A stretch of DNA of 64,000 nucleotides from Bacteroidales bacterium UBA6244 (GTDB lineage Bacteria; Bacteroidota; Bacteroidia; Bacteroidales; F082), in contig DJVY01000002.1 of NCBI GenBank assembly GCA_002440885.1, forward strand, positions 1-64,000, written 5' to 3'. Each line of letters starts with the position of its first letter. The first letter of the stretch is position 1. Below are positions 24,801 to 32,530 of the stretch, piece after piece. A model generated the notes under the pieces. It saw only the letters and a list, made by a program, of their open reading frames with translations, ran no database searches and was not told where the DNA came from. A program made the translations under genes and the position numbers.

Positions 24801-27047
24801 AATATCCTCCAAAAACAAAAACAAGCCCTTGAAAAAATGGTAAGTGAGCGCACAAAAGAGCTACACGAAGCACTCATTCTGGCCGAACAGGCAACAGTAG
24901 CCAAAAGCCAGTTTATCGCAACCATTTCGCACGAAATAAGAACCCCGCTCAACGCCATCATGGGTTTAACGCACCTTACCCTCCGCACGCCCCTGTCCGA
25001 AAAACAAAATGACTTTCTGCAAAAAATAAACCGTTCGGCTGTTACCTTGTTGGGGCTAATAAACGATGTACTCGATTTCTCAAAAATTGAAGCGGGAAAA
25101 ATGTCTATCGAACAAACAGCTTTCGATCTTGAGATAGTTTTAAACTCGGTGATGATTTCAAACCAACAAACTGCCGCCGAAAAAAATCTGGAGTTCATCA
25201 TCCATGTCGCCCCCGATATGCCTTCATTGCTTGTCGGCGATCCACTTCGCATATCGCAGGTAATCACCAATTTATGCAACAATGCCCTAAAATTTACCAA
25301 TTCAGGAGGCGTGGTTTTAAAAATTGAAAAAGGAAAACAAATTTCAGCTGATGAGTTCTTTTTAATATGTACCGTATCCGATACCGGAATTGGGATAAAA
25401 AAAGAGCAAATGGCAGGTCTTTTCGATGCATTTAACCAGGCCGACAACACCATCACGCGCCAATATGGAGGAACAGGCCTTGGTTTGTCCATCTGCAAAC
25501 TCATTTCAGAAATGATGGAAGGCGAAATCCAGGTGCAGAGTGAATTTGGTCAGGGTTCCACTTTTACTTTTACCGGTAAAGTAAAATCACAGCCCGAATC
25601 TTTCGAAATATTTGAAATACCTGATGAGTTAAAACATCTCGAAATCATGGTCTGTTCAGAAAGTCAGGCAACCATAGAGGCACTCATATCCTGCCTGATT
25701 CCTTTCAACTTTAATATCACCACAGCCACCAGTGGAAGAGACGCTCTTTCCAAAATTGAGAATTCTTCTATTGAGTTACTGATTGTTGACCTGAAATTAC
25801 CGGACATGTCGGGACTGGATGTTGTTTTTACACACCGCCAAAACAAGGGTTCTTCTACATTAAAAACCATATTAATTGCAGAATCAGAACAGGGCAAAAC
25901 CAACCTGGAACAAAACATCAAAGGGATTGGTGCGTTTTTAAGCAAACCCTTTTTGCCCGGCGTTGTCCGCGAAAAAATTCTGATTGCTTTTGGCATGAAC
26001 AGTAGCCAGATAAGAAACCAACCGCAAGTACAAAAAACACAGGATACTTACGATAAGCTCCAGGGAAGCTGGGTACTGCTCGCCGAAGACAATGAGATAA
26101 ACCGGGAAGTGGTGGTTGAGCTGCTCGGAAACATTGGAATTCAAACCCAAATAGCCGATAACGGCGAAATGGCTTGTCGCCTGGCGCGCGAAATGTCGTT
26201 CGATTTGATACTTATGGATTTGCACATGCCCGTGTTGGATGGATTTCAGGCAACAATTCAAATAAGAAAAGAGGGCAACAATACCCCCGTGCTGGCCATC
26301 ACTGCCGAAGCACTTGAAGGGGTGCAGAAAAAGTGCCGCGAAACTGGCATTAATGGCCTAATTTCTAAACCTATTGATCCCGCTGATTTTTACCGTCAGG
26401 TTTCACAATGGATTGTGCCAAAAAACAGCACCCCCGAGATAAACCAACAGATAGATCCTCAGCATGATACAGAGTTTTCCTCTTTTACAATGGATGAACT
26501 GGATTGGAAATCCGGTATCAACAGATTTGGCAAAAACCGTGAACTCTATCTGAAAATGTTAGCCAAATTTGTCAGCTCCAATAAACACACTTGCTCCCGG
26601 ATAAGAGATCTTTTGCTCGAGAACGACTTAAAACAAGCACACCTTAAAATACATTCAATTAAGGGTGAAGCCGGAAATCTTGGCCTCAACCGGGTAATGA
26701 AAATGGCTCTTGAGGTAGAGGATTCCATTCTGGAAAATAACGAGACTGCATTTAAACTTGCAATGGTTGTTCTGGAACAGGAATTGGATCAAGTGTTTGA
26801 AAAACTAACTGCATATTTTAAAATGAATCCTCCGGCTAAAGCCAGCACCCGATCCCGGCAAGAAATAGTGGAGGATTTGATTAAAAATCTGGAAGCCAGA
26901 AACCCGGAAGCACTGAATTTGCTCGATGAATTGGAGCAAAGTGGTATCCTCCCCTCAGAAATTTCTCGGGTAAACATGGCGGTTGCTAACGGCGAGATGC
27001 CTCTCGCTTTTGAACTTCTACGCAAAATGGCGGCAAAAGATCAATGA
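21900..27047 (+). CDS. Hybrid two-component sensor: 14-blade propeller, kinase, two receivers and HPt
   Basis: A 1715-residue one-protein phosphorelay. Order: signal peptide with a Cys at 21 (possible lipid anchor, or an uncleaved membrane anchor); low-complexity Pro/Lys linker (about 25-190); 14 Reg_prop repeats (about 200-790, each with the pattern GxxWxGTxxGGxxxxDG), enough for two seven-bladed propellers; Y_Y_Y domain (about 860-935); one transmembrane helix (WYAFAGYLLLLILMVWRLI); HisKA with H1011 in ATISHEIRTPLN; HATPase with DTGIGI and GGTGLGLSICK; receiver 1 with D1297; receiver 2 with D1440 in LMDLHMPVLDG; HPt with H1585 in KIHSIKGEAGN. The usual AraC DNA-binding end of propeller hybrids is missing, so phosphate must pass to an outside regulator. 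Transcribed alone, 117 bp after the kinase. Confidence 0.95.
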   Translation: MKRLTLFFILAIGLALVTQGCREDEKNKTLSPKVNQAEKPIVRAVVRDSLIIRTPGDSNTLLPAVQPIVTVDWVPFGGKRDYIPGKSYLPQTDEQQKAGESPVKSKKPTRIRVNNKNLTPQPFSEPPKKITVAQPVFVNADSLSTIIHYFKNNGLFSVQNGDTIYPPVTVLLTPPEPTTALPFKYQDDASYDISFLDADQQLPNSFIRDIFADDQSVLWFGTHTGGLISYDGAFFRQYTQPNGLTTDMVLDLLLDSKGRILVGTQGGGLNIYDGHNITQLTTKQGLPSNNVTTVIEDRNGNYWMGTTLGVARFDGSEIINYNTEQGLTANYVTTLFEDKEGNIWLGTDSGLNKFDGEGFIHYTTEIGLPHNHILSITQDRSGKLWIGTYGGGVSMFDGKTFTNYTKDQGFDGDVVLSIIEDQKGELWFGTFGHGVIRFNGKAFKQYSTKEGLNDDYIRSLFEDKNGNIWIGTDGNGVCLLKTNSFNHLTQDQNLPNDLVLSIFQDNKNRLWFGTFEGGVVVYNETQLPEQESEFVHITQQDGLANDIVSDIIRDSSGNFWITTFGGGVSHINGEKFDNGIIEIANYGIRQGLTNEVTRSVIQDSHGNIWFATEGGATRFDGKTMETFTTKNGLGSNEIVALFNDSQGAVWMGTIEGGVSRYLNDTITTYTSAQGLSGEIVWAIAEDSNHMMWFGTDGGGISCFDGKEFTTINTNNGLVNNYVFSLVIDNQANVWAGTIRGLSKISISPAATRQTSCLDSLNIINFGKLDGLKGLDFYTNAAFLDNKNRIWWGTQNALTMLDLNKHEIATNKTSIRINSISINDNDINFRQLKLDEETYTEKGIFFDTVTPFTNEPIGLSVPYDQNHLTFRFSGTDLGATHQVLFQFKLAGLESQWNALSTDKYADYRNISPGRYVFMLRAKNKAGQWSDTLSFPFIVRHPWWQMWYAFAGYLLLLILMVWRLIKWRVNILQKQKQALEKMVSERTKELHEALILAEQATVAKSQFIATISHEIRTPLNAIMGLTHLTLRTPLSEKQNDFLQKINRSAVTLLGLINDVLDFSKIEAGKMSIEQTAFDLEIVLNSVMISNQQTAAEKNLEFIIHVAPDMPSLLVGDPLRISQVITNLCNNALKFTNSGGVVLKIEKGKQISADEFFLICTVSDTGIGIKKEQMAGLFDAFNQADNTITRQYGGTGLGLSICKLISEMMEGEIQVQSEFGQGSTFTFTGKVKSQPESFEIFEIPDELKHLEIMVCSESQATIEALISCLIPFNFNITTATSGRDALSKIENSSIELLIVDLKLPDMSGLDVVFTHRQNKGSSTLKTILIAESEQGKTNLEQNIKGIGAFLSKPFLPGVVREKILIAFGMNSSQIRNQPQVQKTQDTYDKLQGSWVLLAEDNEINREVVVELLGNIGIQTQIADNGEMACRLAREMSFDLILMDLHMPVLDGFQATIQIRKEGNNTPVLAITAEALEGVQKKCRETGINGLISKPIDPADFYRQVSQWIVPKNSTPEINQQIDPQHDTEFSSFTMDELDWKSGINRFGKNRELYLKMLAKFVSSNKHTCSRIRDLLLENDLKQAHLKIHSIKGEAGNLGLNRVMKMALEVEDSILENNETAFKLAMVVLEQELDQVFEKLTAYFKMNPPAKASTRSRQEIVEDLIKNLEARNPEALNLLDELEQSGILPSEISRVNMAVANGEMPLAFELLRKMAAKDQ

Positions 27048-27106
27048 TCGCTTTTCACTATGGCCTTAATGATTGTTAATCGCAATCCTCATCCGGGTAA
27101 AAAGCG

Positions 27107-27114
27107 TAATTTTG
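27107..27114 (+). promoter_or_regulatory. Candidate -7 promoter element for the nitroreductase gene
   Basis: TAATTTTG ends 16 nt before the ATG at 27131. Confidence 0.55.
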
Positions 27115-27130
27115 AAAAAATTTTTATCAC

Positions 27131-27724
27131 ATGAAAAATTCAGCTCCGGTAAATCATCCCGTGAATGAGCCCATCCGCGACCGTTGGAGTCCGCGTGCTT
27201 ACGCCAAAACGCCTGTTGAAGCGATAAAAGTACTGTCGGTAATAGAAGCAGGACGCTGGGCAGCCTCGGCATTTAATGAACAACCCTGGCGCTTCATCGT
27301 TGGCCTAAACTTCGACGAAACGCATCAAAAAATCCTGCAATCTCTCGTCGAATGGAATCAGCAATGGGCTTCAAATGCGCCGGTTCTAATCCTGAATATT
27401 GCCAAACGGACTTTTTCGCTTAATGGCAACAAAAACGTAACTTTTAAATATGATCTGGGACAATCGGTAGCCAACATGGCTGTTGAAGCCGTAAATCAGG
27501 GATTACATGCTCATCAGATGAGTGGTTTTGATCCTGAAAAAGCAGCAAACTTATTTGGTATTCCCGATGATTTTCAAGCTGTATCGGTGACAGCATTGGG
27601 CTACTACGGCAATCCTGACACGCTGCCTCCCGACATGCAAAAAGCCGAACAACGAATCAGGGAAAGAAAAGCGTTAAACGAGATTGCGTTTTCGGAAACG
27701 TTTGGGAATGGTATTTCGTTATAA
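27131..27724 (+). CDS. Nitroreductase-family FMN oxidoreductase
   Basis: Cytosolic flavin enzyme of 197 residues that moves electrons from NAD(P)H to a nitro- or quinone-like substrate through FMN. The fold markers are RDRWSPRAYAKTPV (FMN-phosphate contact, 17-30), EAGRWAASAFNEQPWRFIV (41-59, the active-site helix with ASxxxxQPW) and the dimer helix QSVANMAVEAVNQGLHAHQM, followed by ALGYYG near the end. This belongs to the NfsB/NADH-oxidase-like group of small nitroreductases. The natural substrate cannot be told. Monocistronic with its own promoter. Confidence 0.9.
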   Translation: MKNSAPVNHPVNEPIRDRWSPRAYAKTPVEAIKVLSVIEAGRWAASAFNEQPWRFIVGLNFDETHQKILQSLVEWNQQWASNAPVLILNIAKRTFSLNGNKNVTFKYDLGQSVANMAVEAVNQGLHAHQMSGFDPEKAANLFGIPDDFQAVSVTALGYYGNPDTLPPDMQKAEQRIRERKALNEIAFSETFGNGISL

Positions 27725-27815
27725 ATATTTGAATAGTAATGAAAGGGGCAACGAAAACAGACCAGGATACCTGAGTTCATCTTGTTTTCCAGCTCCCATT
27801 AGAAAAAAATAACAC

Positions 27816-28805
27816 ATGAAAGCCAGCACCTATCTACTCATTTTTTTTGCAGGCCTCACTGCTTTCTCTTGTAGTTTCAGTGGAAATCAATCGCACAAGC
27901 AAACCGCGGAAACACAAAAATTGCAAACCGTTTCGTTTAATGCCGATTCGGCTTATAAATTTGTGGCTGAGCAGGTGGCCTTTGGCCCTCGTGTGCCAGG
28001 CTCTGACGCACATGGTGCTTGTGCCATTTGGTTGGCCAAAAAACTGGGACAATATGGGGCTGAGGTGATCAGCCAAAATTTCAAAACCCGCACCTACGAT
28101 AAAGTCACGCGTAACGGAGTCAACATCATCGGATCGTATAACAAAGCAGCGAAAAAACGCATTTTGTTGATGGCGCATTGGGATTCGCGTCCTTTTGCCG
28201 ATCACGACAGCAACAATGATTTCCACCAAACACCTATCGATGGGGCTAACGACGGAGCTAGCGGTGTGGGCGTACTGCTCGAGCTGGCACGTCAGTTTCA
28301 GCTAAAAAACCCCAATGTCGGTGTCGACATTATTTTTTTCGATCTGGAAGACTGGGGACCACCTACTCAACTTGAAATCTATCAGGATGAATACTGGGGG
28401 CTGGGCTCGCAGTATTGGTCGAAAAACCCTCACGAATTTGGCTACAGCGCTTCGTTTGGTATATTGCTCGATATGGTGGGAGCGAAAGACGCTTACTTCA
28501 GTAAAGAGTATTTCTCGATGCAGTACGCCGGTTTCGTGGTAGACAAGGTTTGGGATATAGCCGCTCAACTAGGCTACAGAAGCCAGTTTGTAAACCAAAG
28601 AGGAATTCCGGTAAACGATGACCACGTGTTTGTTAACAGGTATGCCAATATCCCAACTATCGATATCATTCATCAGGATACCGAAAGTGCGAACGGGAGC
28701 TTTTTCGACCACTGGCATACCGTGAACGACAACATGGACAAAATTGATAAAACCACCCTCCGTATCGTTGGAGAAGTGGTGGGAACGGTGGTGTACAACG
28801 AATAG
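27816..28805 (+). CDS. M28-family zinc lipoprotein, glutaminyl-cyclase-like
   Basis: Predicted lipoprotein of 329 residues: signal peptide MKASTYLLIFFAGLTAFSC with lipidated Cys19. The M28 metal site is visible in MAHWDSRPFADHD, IDGANDGASGVGVLLELA, FFDLEDWG, LLDMVGAKDAYF and IDIIHQD. The single-zinc layout and these motifs fit bacterial animal-type glutaminyl cyclases, which convert N-terminal Gln to pyroglutamate, better than aminopeptidases; P. gingivalis has a lipoprotein of this kind. A plain aminopeptidase cannot be excluded. It fits the context: most exported proteins in this window have Gln after the predicted cleavage site. Monocistronic. Confidence 0.85.
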   Translation: MKASTYLLIFFAGLTAFSCSFSGNQSHKQTAETQKLQTVSFNADSAYKFVAEQVAFGPRVPGSDAHGACAIWLAKKLGQYGAEVISQNFKTRTYDKVTRNGVNIIGSYNKAAKKRILLMAHWDSRPFADHDSNNDFHQTPIDGANDGASGVGVLLELARQFQLKNPNVGVDIIFFDLEDWGPPTQLEIYQDEYWGLGSQYWSKNPHEFGYSASFGILLDMVGAKDAYFSKEYFSMQYAGFVVDKVWDIAAQLGYRSQFVNQRGIPVNDDHVFVNRYANIPTIDIIHQDTESANGSFFDHWHTVNDNMDKIDKTTLRIVGEVVGTVVYNE

Positions 28806-28867
28806 AAAAAACTGATATTCAGGGTTTGTTTCGTGCTTTATTATGAAAAAACTATATCTATAAAACC

Positions 28868-29491
28868 ATGAACGCTGAAATACTCGAAATCATTGGATTC
28901 ATTGCCAGCCTGATAATTGCTGTTTCCATGACAGTGAGTTCGGTGGTCAGGTTCAGGTGGATAAATTTGGCCGGTGCTGGAATTTTTGCTGTCTATGGCC
29001 TACTCATTCAATCCTACCCGGTGGCGGTGTTAAACGGGTTTATCGTGCTGGCCGACCTTTATTACCTGTCGGCCATTTATGGCAGAAAACACTTTTTTGA
29101 AACCCTCGAAATAGAAGGCAATAACCCTTATCTAATGCGCTTTCTGGCCTTTCACCAAAAGGATATCAAACGCTTTTTCCCTGGATTTGAGTACAAACCC
29201 GAAGAGTACACGGTTTGCTTTTTTGTGTTGCGCAACATGGCGGTTGCCGGATTGGTACTCGCCCACCGCAACCAGGAAAGTATTCTACATGTGAGCCTCG
29301 ACTACGTTGTGCCTGAATACCGTGACTACAAGAACGGGCGCTTTGTTTACGAAATACTAAAACAAAGCTTTAAGCAGGCCGGAATAAAAAAGATAGTGGC
29401 CGAAGCCAAAACGCCCACCCATGTAAAATACCTGAAACGACTGGGTTTTAAAAACAGCGGCATAGATTTGATGGAAAAACCTATTGGGTGA
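28868..29491 (+). CDS. YgjV-like membrane domain fused to a GNAT-like domain
   Basis: Protein of 207 residues in two parts. Residues 1-78 form three transmembrane helices (IIGFIASLIIAVSMTVSSVV, LAGAGIFAVYGLLIQSY, LNGFIVLADLYYLSAIY), like the YgjV/Imp family. Residues about 100-205 look like a GNAT acyltransferase: a beta strand ending LHVSLDYVVPEYRDYKNGRFVYE (acyl-CoA loop region), a helix, then KIVAEAKTPTHVKYLKRLGF, the usual ending of GNAT domains. The enzyme would face the cytosol at the membrane. Substrate and role are unknown. Transcribed separately, 62 bp after the M28 gene. Confidence 0.75.
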   Translation: MNAEILEIIGFIASLIIAVSMTVSSVVRFRWINLAGAGIFAVYGLLIQSYPVAVLNGFIVLADLYYLSAIYGRKHFFETLEIEGNNPYLMRFLAFHQKDIKRFFPGFEYKPEEYTVCFFVLRNMAVAGLVLAHRNQESILHVSLDYVVPEYRDYKNGRFVYEILKQSFKQAGIKKIVAEAKTPTHVKYLKRLGFKNSGIDLMEKPIG

Positions 29492-29530
29492 GGACTTTTG
29501 GTTAATGGAATCCATTAACTCGAGATATAA

Positions 29531-29779
29531 CTAAGACAATTTCATCTTGTTGAGATCGCGTGAGGATAATATTTCGAGGTATCGAGACTCATCCGCATTG
29601 ACTTTCAGTACTTTCAATTCACGAGAATCTGGTGTATAGGCCAAATCGACCAAAAAGTCATTTGAAAGTGTTGTTTTGCCAGTTTGTCTTGCTCCATAAA
29701 GAATAATAATCTTATTTGATTGATTATAGCTTTCATTTAGCAACTGCAATAAACTACGCCCAATTTCATAATACCTCAT
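29531..29779 (-). pseudogene. N-terminal remnant of an AAA_14/DUF4143 ATPase
   Basis: Only about 82 residues of a protein that is normally near 380 are left. The sequence starts MRYYEIGRSLLQLL, has Walker A GARQTGKTT and breaks off after ILSSRDLNKMKLS, just before the family's Walker B and the DUF4143 C-terminal domain. Upstream ATG codons at 29815 and 29854 would only add a tail. Nothing resembling the missing part is found downstream, so this is a deletion remnant rather than a frameshift. Such ATPases are often mobile and scattered in Bacteroidota genomes. Confidence 0.8.
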
Positions 29780-29862
29780 TGTTTTCCACTTAATTATCTG
29801 CTTCCCCAACTCCATAAAAAGTTTTTTACTAATACCAAAGCAACAAATATTCATTTTTTTTT

Positions 29863-29884
29863 GAAAAATTCACGTGAATTTTTC
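29863..29884. promoter_or_regulatory. Perfect 22-bp palindrome with CACGTG core
   Basis: Two 11-base arms, gaaaaattcac and gtgaatttttc, meet without a spacer. The site lies between the ATPase remnant and the arsC-like gene, about 110 bp before the latter's promoter. It could be an operator for a dimeric regulator or a leftover of the mobile gene's end. Confidence 0.5.
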
Positions 29885-29994
29885 GATTAGGTCAAATCCA
29901 GGTAGATTTCACTGCTTTTGAAAAAAGTCCTATCGCACTTGTTTAGAATTGGGACTAAAATAAATTTTTATGTTCATTTTTCACAAAGAAAACC

Positions 29995-30002
29995 TAACTT
30001 TG
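29995..30002 (+). promoter_or_regulatory. Candidate -7 promoter element for the arsC-like gene
   Basis: TAACTTTG ends 22 nt before the ATG at 30025. Confidence 0.55.
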
Positions 30003-30024
30003 GTGTTCCTTAATTTATTGAAGC

Positions 30025-30369
30025 ATGATAGAAATTTACCATAACCCGCGCTGCCGGAAATCAAGAGCAGGGCTTAAGTTCCTCGAAGAGCATGTTGCCG
30101 AAATCAAGGTGGTGGATTATATAAAAAATCCTATTACAGAAGACGAATTGTCGGTTCTATTAATGAAACTGAACAAAAAACCGATGGAGATGATCCGAAC
30201 ACAAGAGGATTATTTTAAACATGAACTGAAAGGCAGGCAGTTTAACGACAACGAATGGGTGCGGGTGATGGTGGAAAATCCTAAACTTATCAAGCGACCC
30301 ATCGTGGTGAAAGGAAATAAAGCCGTGTGGGGCGATCCGGCCGAAAACATCCAGGAACTTTTAAAATGA
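30025..30369 (+). CDS. ArsC/Spx-family thioredoxin-fold protein
   Basis: Cytosolic protein of 114 residues with the ArsC fold. The N terminus IEIYHNPRCRKSRAGLKFL has one Cys (C10) in the NPRCxKSR phrase of the ArsC-like arsenate reductases. KRPIVVKGNKAVWGDP near the end matches the conserved RPI segment that binds the substrate in ArsC and YffB. It might reduce arsenate with glutathione or a glutaredoxin-like partner, but family members without ars neighbours often have other, unknown thiol roles. No arsenic genes are nearby. fumC follows 32 bp downstream and may be cotranscribed. Confidence 0.85.
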   Translation: MIEIYHNPRCRKSRAGLKFLEEHVAEIKVVDYIKNPITEDELSVLLMKLNKKPMEMIRTQEDYFKHELKGRQFNDNEWVRVMVENPKLIKRPIVVKGNKAVWGDPAENIQELLK

Positions 30370-30401
30370 ACCGTTTAACATAATTTACAGCAACAAAATT
30401 G

Positions 30402-31793
30402 ATGACCATGAGCTACAGAATTGAACACGACACCATGGGCGAAGTGCAGGTTCCGGCAGAAAAATACTGGGGAGCACAAACACAACGCTCGAAAATGAAC
30501 TTTAAAATCGGCCCTGAAGGATCTATGCCTGAGGAAATTATAATGGCCTTTGCCTATTTGAAAAAAGCCGCTGCCCTGGCCAATGCTGACCTCGGCGTGT
30601 TGCCGAAAGAAAAAGCAACGCTTATTGCACAGGCGGCCGATGAAATTCTGGAAGGGAAACTGGAGGGCAATTTTCCATTGGTGATCTGGCAAACCGGATC
30701 GGGAACACAGTCGAACATGAACATGAATGAGGTGATCGCGAACAGAGGTCATGTTATTCATGGCGGAAACCTCAACGACAAAAGCAAAATGCTGCACCCC
30801 AACGACGATGTCAACAAGTCGCAATCGTCGAACGACACTTTTCCAACGGCCATGCATATTGCTGCTTACAAGCTGATTATGGAAAATACCATTCCCGGAG
30901 TTCAACTGTTGCGTGATGCCCTGGCCGAAAAAGCCGAGGCTTTTAAAGCTGTTGTAAAAACCGGACGCACCCACCTGATGGACGCTACACCACTGACTCT
31001 GGGACAAGAGTTTTCAGGTTATGTGGCTCAGCTCGATTTTGGCTTGAAAGCACTTAAAAACACCTTACCTCACCTGAGTGAATTGGCTTTGGGTGGAACA
31101 GCCGTGGGTACAGGATTGAACACGCCCAAAGGTTATTCCGAAAAAGTGGCCGATCACATCGCCAACCTTACCGGATTTCCGTTTGTAACAGCACAAAACA
31201 AATTCGAGGCACTATCGGCACATGACGCCATCGTGGAAACCTCAGGTGCGCTCAAACAACTGGCCGTAAGCCTGATGCATATCGGAAACAACATACGTTT
31301 GCTGGCTTCAGGACCACGCTGTAGCATCGGCGAAATACAACTTCCGGCCAACGAACCCGGATCGAGCATTATGCCGGGAAAGGTGAATCCAACACAAAAC
31401 GAAGCCCTTACCATGGTCTGCGCTCAGGTTATAGGAAACGATGCGGCCATCACTGTAGGAGGCATGCAGGGTCATTTCCAGCTTAACGTTTTTAAACCGG
31501 TAATGATATATAACCTGCTTCAGGCAGCACGACTGCTGGGCGATGCCTGTGTTTCGTTTACCGAAAATGCTGTGGTGGGCATCGAACCCAACTACCGCGT
31601 AGTACAGGAAAAACTCGAAAATTCGCTTATGCTGGTAACAGCGCTAAACACCCATATCGGATACGAAAAAGCGGCGAAAATTGCCAAAAAAGCACATGCC
31701 GAAGGTACTACCTTACGTGAAGCTGCGCTAGAACTTGGTTTTCTGTCGGATGAAGAGTTTACCCTATGGGTCGACCCTCGTAAGATGATTTAA
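30402..31793 (+). CDS. fumC: Fumarate hydratase, class II
   Basis: Hydrates fumarate to L-malate in the TCA cycle; iron-independent homotetramer. The 463 residues are the normal length. Visible are [24 protein letters not shown], the [12 protein letters not shown] segment with the catalytic His, and the superfamily signature [13 protein letters not shown] with the catalytic Ser. Aspartase is the near relative, but the residues around [17 protein letters not shown] and NMNEVIANR fit fumarase. The start is either 30402 or 30408 ([13 protein letters not shown]). It lies 32 bp after the arsC-like gene and ends at a terminator. Confidence 0.95.
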   Translation: MTMSYRIEHDTMGEVQVPAEKYWGAQTQRSKMNFKIGPEGSMPEEIIMAFAYLKKAAALANADLGVLPKEKATLIAQAADEILEGKLEGNFPLVIWQTGSGTQSNMNMNEVIANRGHVIHGGNLNDKSKMLHPNDDVNKSQSSNDTFPTAMHIAAYKLIMENTIPGVQLLRDALAEKAEAFKAVVKTGRTHLMDATPLTLGQEFSGYVAQLDFGLKALKNTLPHLSELALGGTAVGTGLNTPKGYSEKVADHIANLTGFPFVTAQNKFEALSAHDAIVETSGALKQLAVSLMHIGNNIRLLASGPRCSIGEIQLPANEPGSSIMPGKVNPTQNEALTMVCAQVIGNDAAITVGGMQGHFQLNVFKPVMIYNLLQAARLLGDACVSFTENAVVGIEPNYRVVQEKLENSLMLVTALNTHIGYEKAAKIAKKAHAEGTTLREAALELGFLSDEEFTLWVDPRKMI

Positions 31794-31819
31794 CTTGTTT
31801 TTGAGGTTTTTAACGCTTT

Positions 31820-31852
31820 GCTGCCCTGATGATTTCGGGGCAGCTTTTTTTT
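31820..31852 (+). terminator. Intrinsic terminator of fumC
   Basis: A 7-bp GC-rich stem (gctgccc/gggcagc) with an 11-base loop is followed by eight T. It lies 26 bp after the fumC stop. Confidence 0.9.
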
Positions 31853-31871
31853 GGGTGTTACCGCACACAGA

Positions 31872-32204
31872 TCAGTACCTTAAAATGTCATCTAAACTCT
31901 GCATCAGGGTGCTCAATTCTTCTTTTGAAATATTTCCAATCTTGTTCACTAATCGTTCTTTCGAAATTGAACGTATATGAAAAGTCAATATCTCAGATTT
32001 TAAAGGAAGTCCATTTTCATTGTTAGGCTCAAGTAACACATTTCCTTTGTAATTTTTTATTCTGGAAGTTAACGGACAAGCGATTACAATATTCAAATAC
32101 GTATTTAATGCATCACCGCTGATGATGACAACAGGTCGATATCCTTTTTGCTCGTTTCCTCTTACGGGGTTAAGATCGGCATACCAAATTTCTCGTTGCT
32201 TCAT
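31872..32204 (-). CDS. MazF/PemK-family toxin
   Basis: Predicted mRNA interferase of 110 residues. The family pattern is clear: EIWYADLNPVRGNEQKGYRPVVI at the start (the Arg of GYRPVV is catalytic in MazF), ACPLTSRIKNYKGNV with the catalytic Ser/Thr segment, and ILTFHIRSISKERLVNKIG. MazF-type toxins cut single-stranded RNA at short motifs and are held inactive by the partner antitoxin. Its ATG overlaps the antitoxin stop by 4 bp (ATGA), the usual order of antitoxin first. The pair sits between core genes and is probably horizontally acquired. Confidence 0.92.
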   Translation of the reverse strand: MKQREIWYADLNPVRGNEQKGYRPVVIISGDALNTYLNIVIACPLTSRIKNYKGNVLLEPNNENGLPLKSEILTFHIRSISKERLVNKIGNISKEELSTLMQSLDDILRY

Positions 32205-32434
32205 GCGTTCAATTGCTTCAAATAGTCCTCCATTCCTTCTTCCGCCATCTCCATCAGTTCAGTGTCTAGAGCTGCTTGCTTATACGATTGAACATATTCG
32301 GCACGGTTAAGTTGGTCAAGATAAATCTGCAAGGCTTTTTCGATGATTTTATTCTTTGGCAAGGACAACCTTTTGGATACACTGTTCAGTTTTAAAAGTA
32401 GTTCTTCAGGGAGTGTGCTGGTAAATGTGGTCAT
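32201..32434 (-). CDS. Ribbon-helix-helix antitoxin of the MazF pair
   Basis: A 77-residue protein: a ribbon-helix-helix DNA-binding half (TTFTSTLPEELLLKLNSV, then SKRLSLPKNKIIEKALQIYLD) followed by an acidic helical tail (ELMEMAEEGMEDYLKQLNA) that would bind the toxin. As in other RHH antitoxins it should bind its own promoter and repress the operon, more strongly with toxin bound. A palindrome over the promoter is a likely operator. Translation is coupled to the toxin by a 4-bp overlap. Confidence 0.88.
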   Translation of the reverse strand: MTTFTSTLPEELLLKLNSVSKRLSLPKNKIIEKALQIYLDQLNRAEYVQSYKQAALDTELMEMAEEGMEDYLKQLNA

Positions 32435-32455
32435 AATTTAAATGCTATATTTTAC

Positions 32456-32468
32456 ATTTGCAAATATA
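32456..32468 (-). promoter_or_regulatory. Antitoxin promoter overlapping a palindromic operator candidate
   Basis: The minus-strand -7 element TATATTTG (32461-32468) ends 26 nt before the antitoxin ATG and overlaps the perfect 10-bp palindrome atttgcaaat (32456-32465), placed for autorepression. Confidence 0.5.
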
Positions 32469-32530
32469 TATTATAAATATTATGAAGTCAATATCTAAAT
32501 AATTGATGTAGCTCTACAACTTAAACAGAA

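Noticed and set aside
24749..25504. Minus-strand open frame of 251 codons inside the hybrid sensor
   Set aside because: It lies fully antisense to the kinase domain and its product is Ser/Cys-rich with no recognisable fold.
30375..31007. Minus-strand open frame of 210 codons over fumC
   Set aside because: Antisense to a conserved fumarase; composition is unlike the neighbours.
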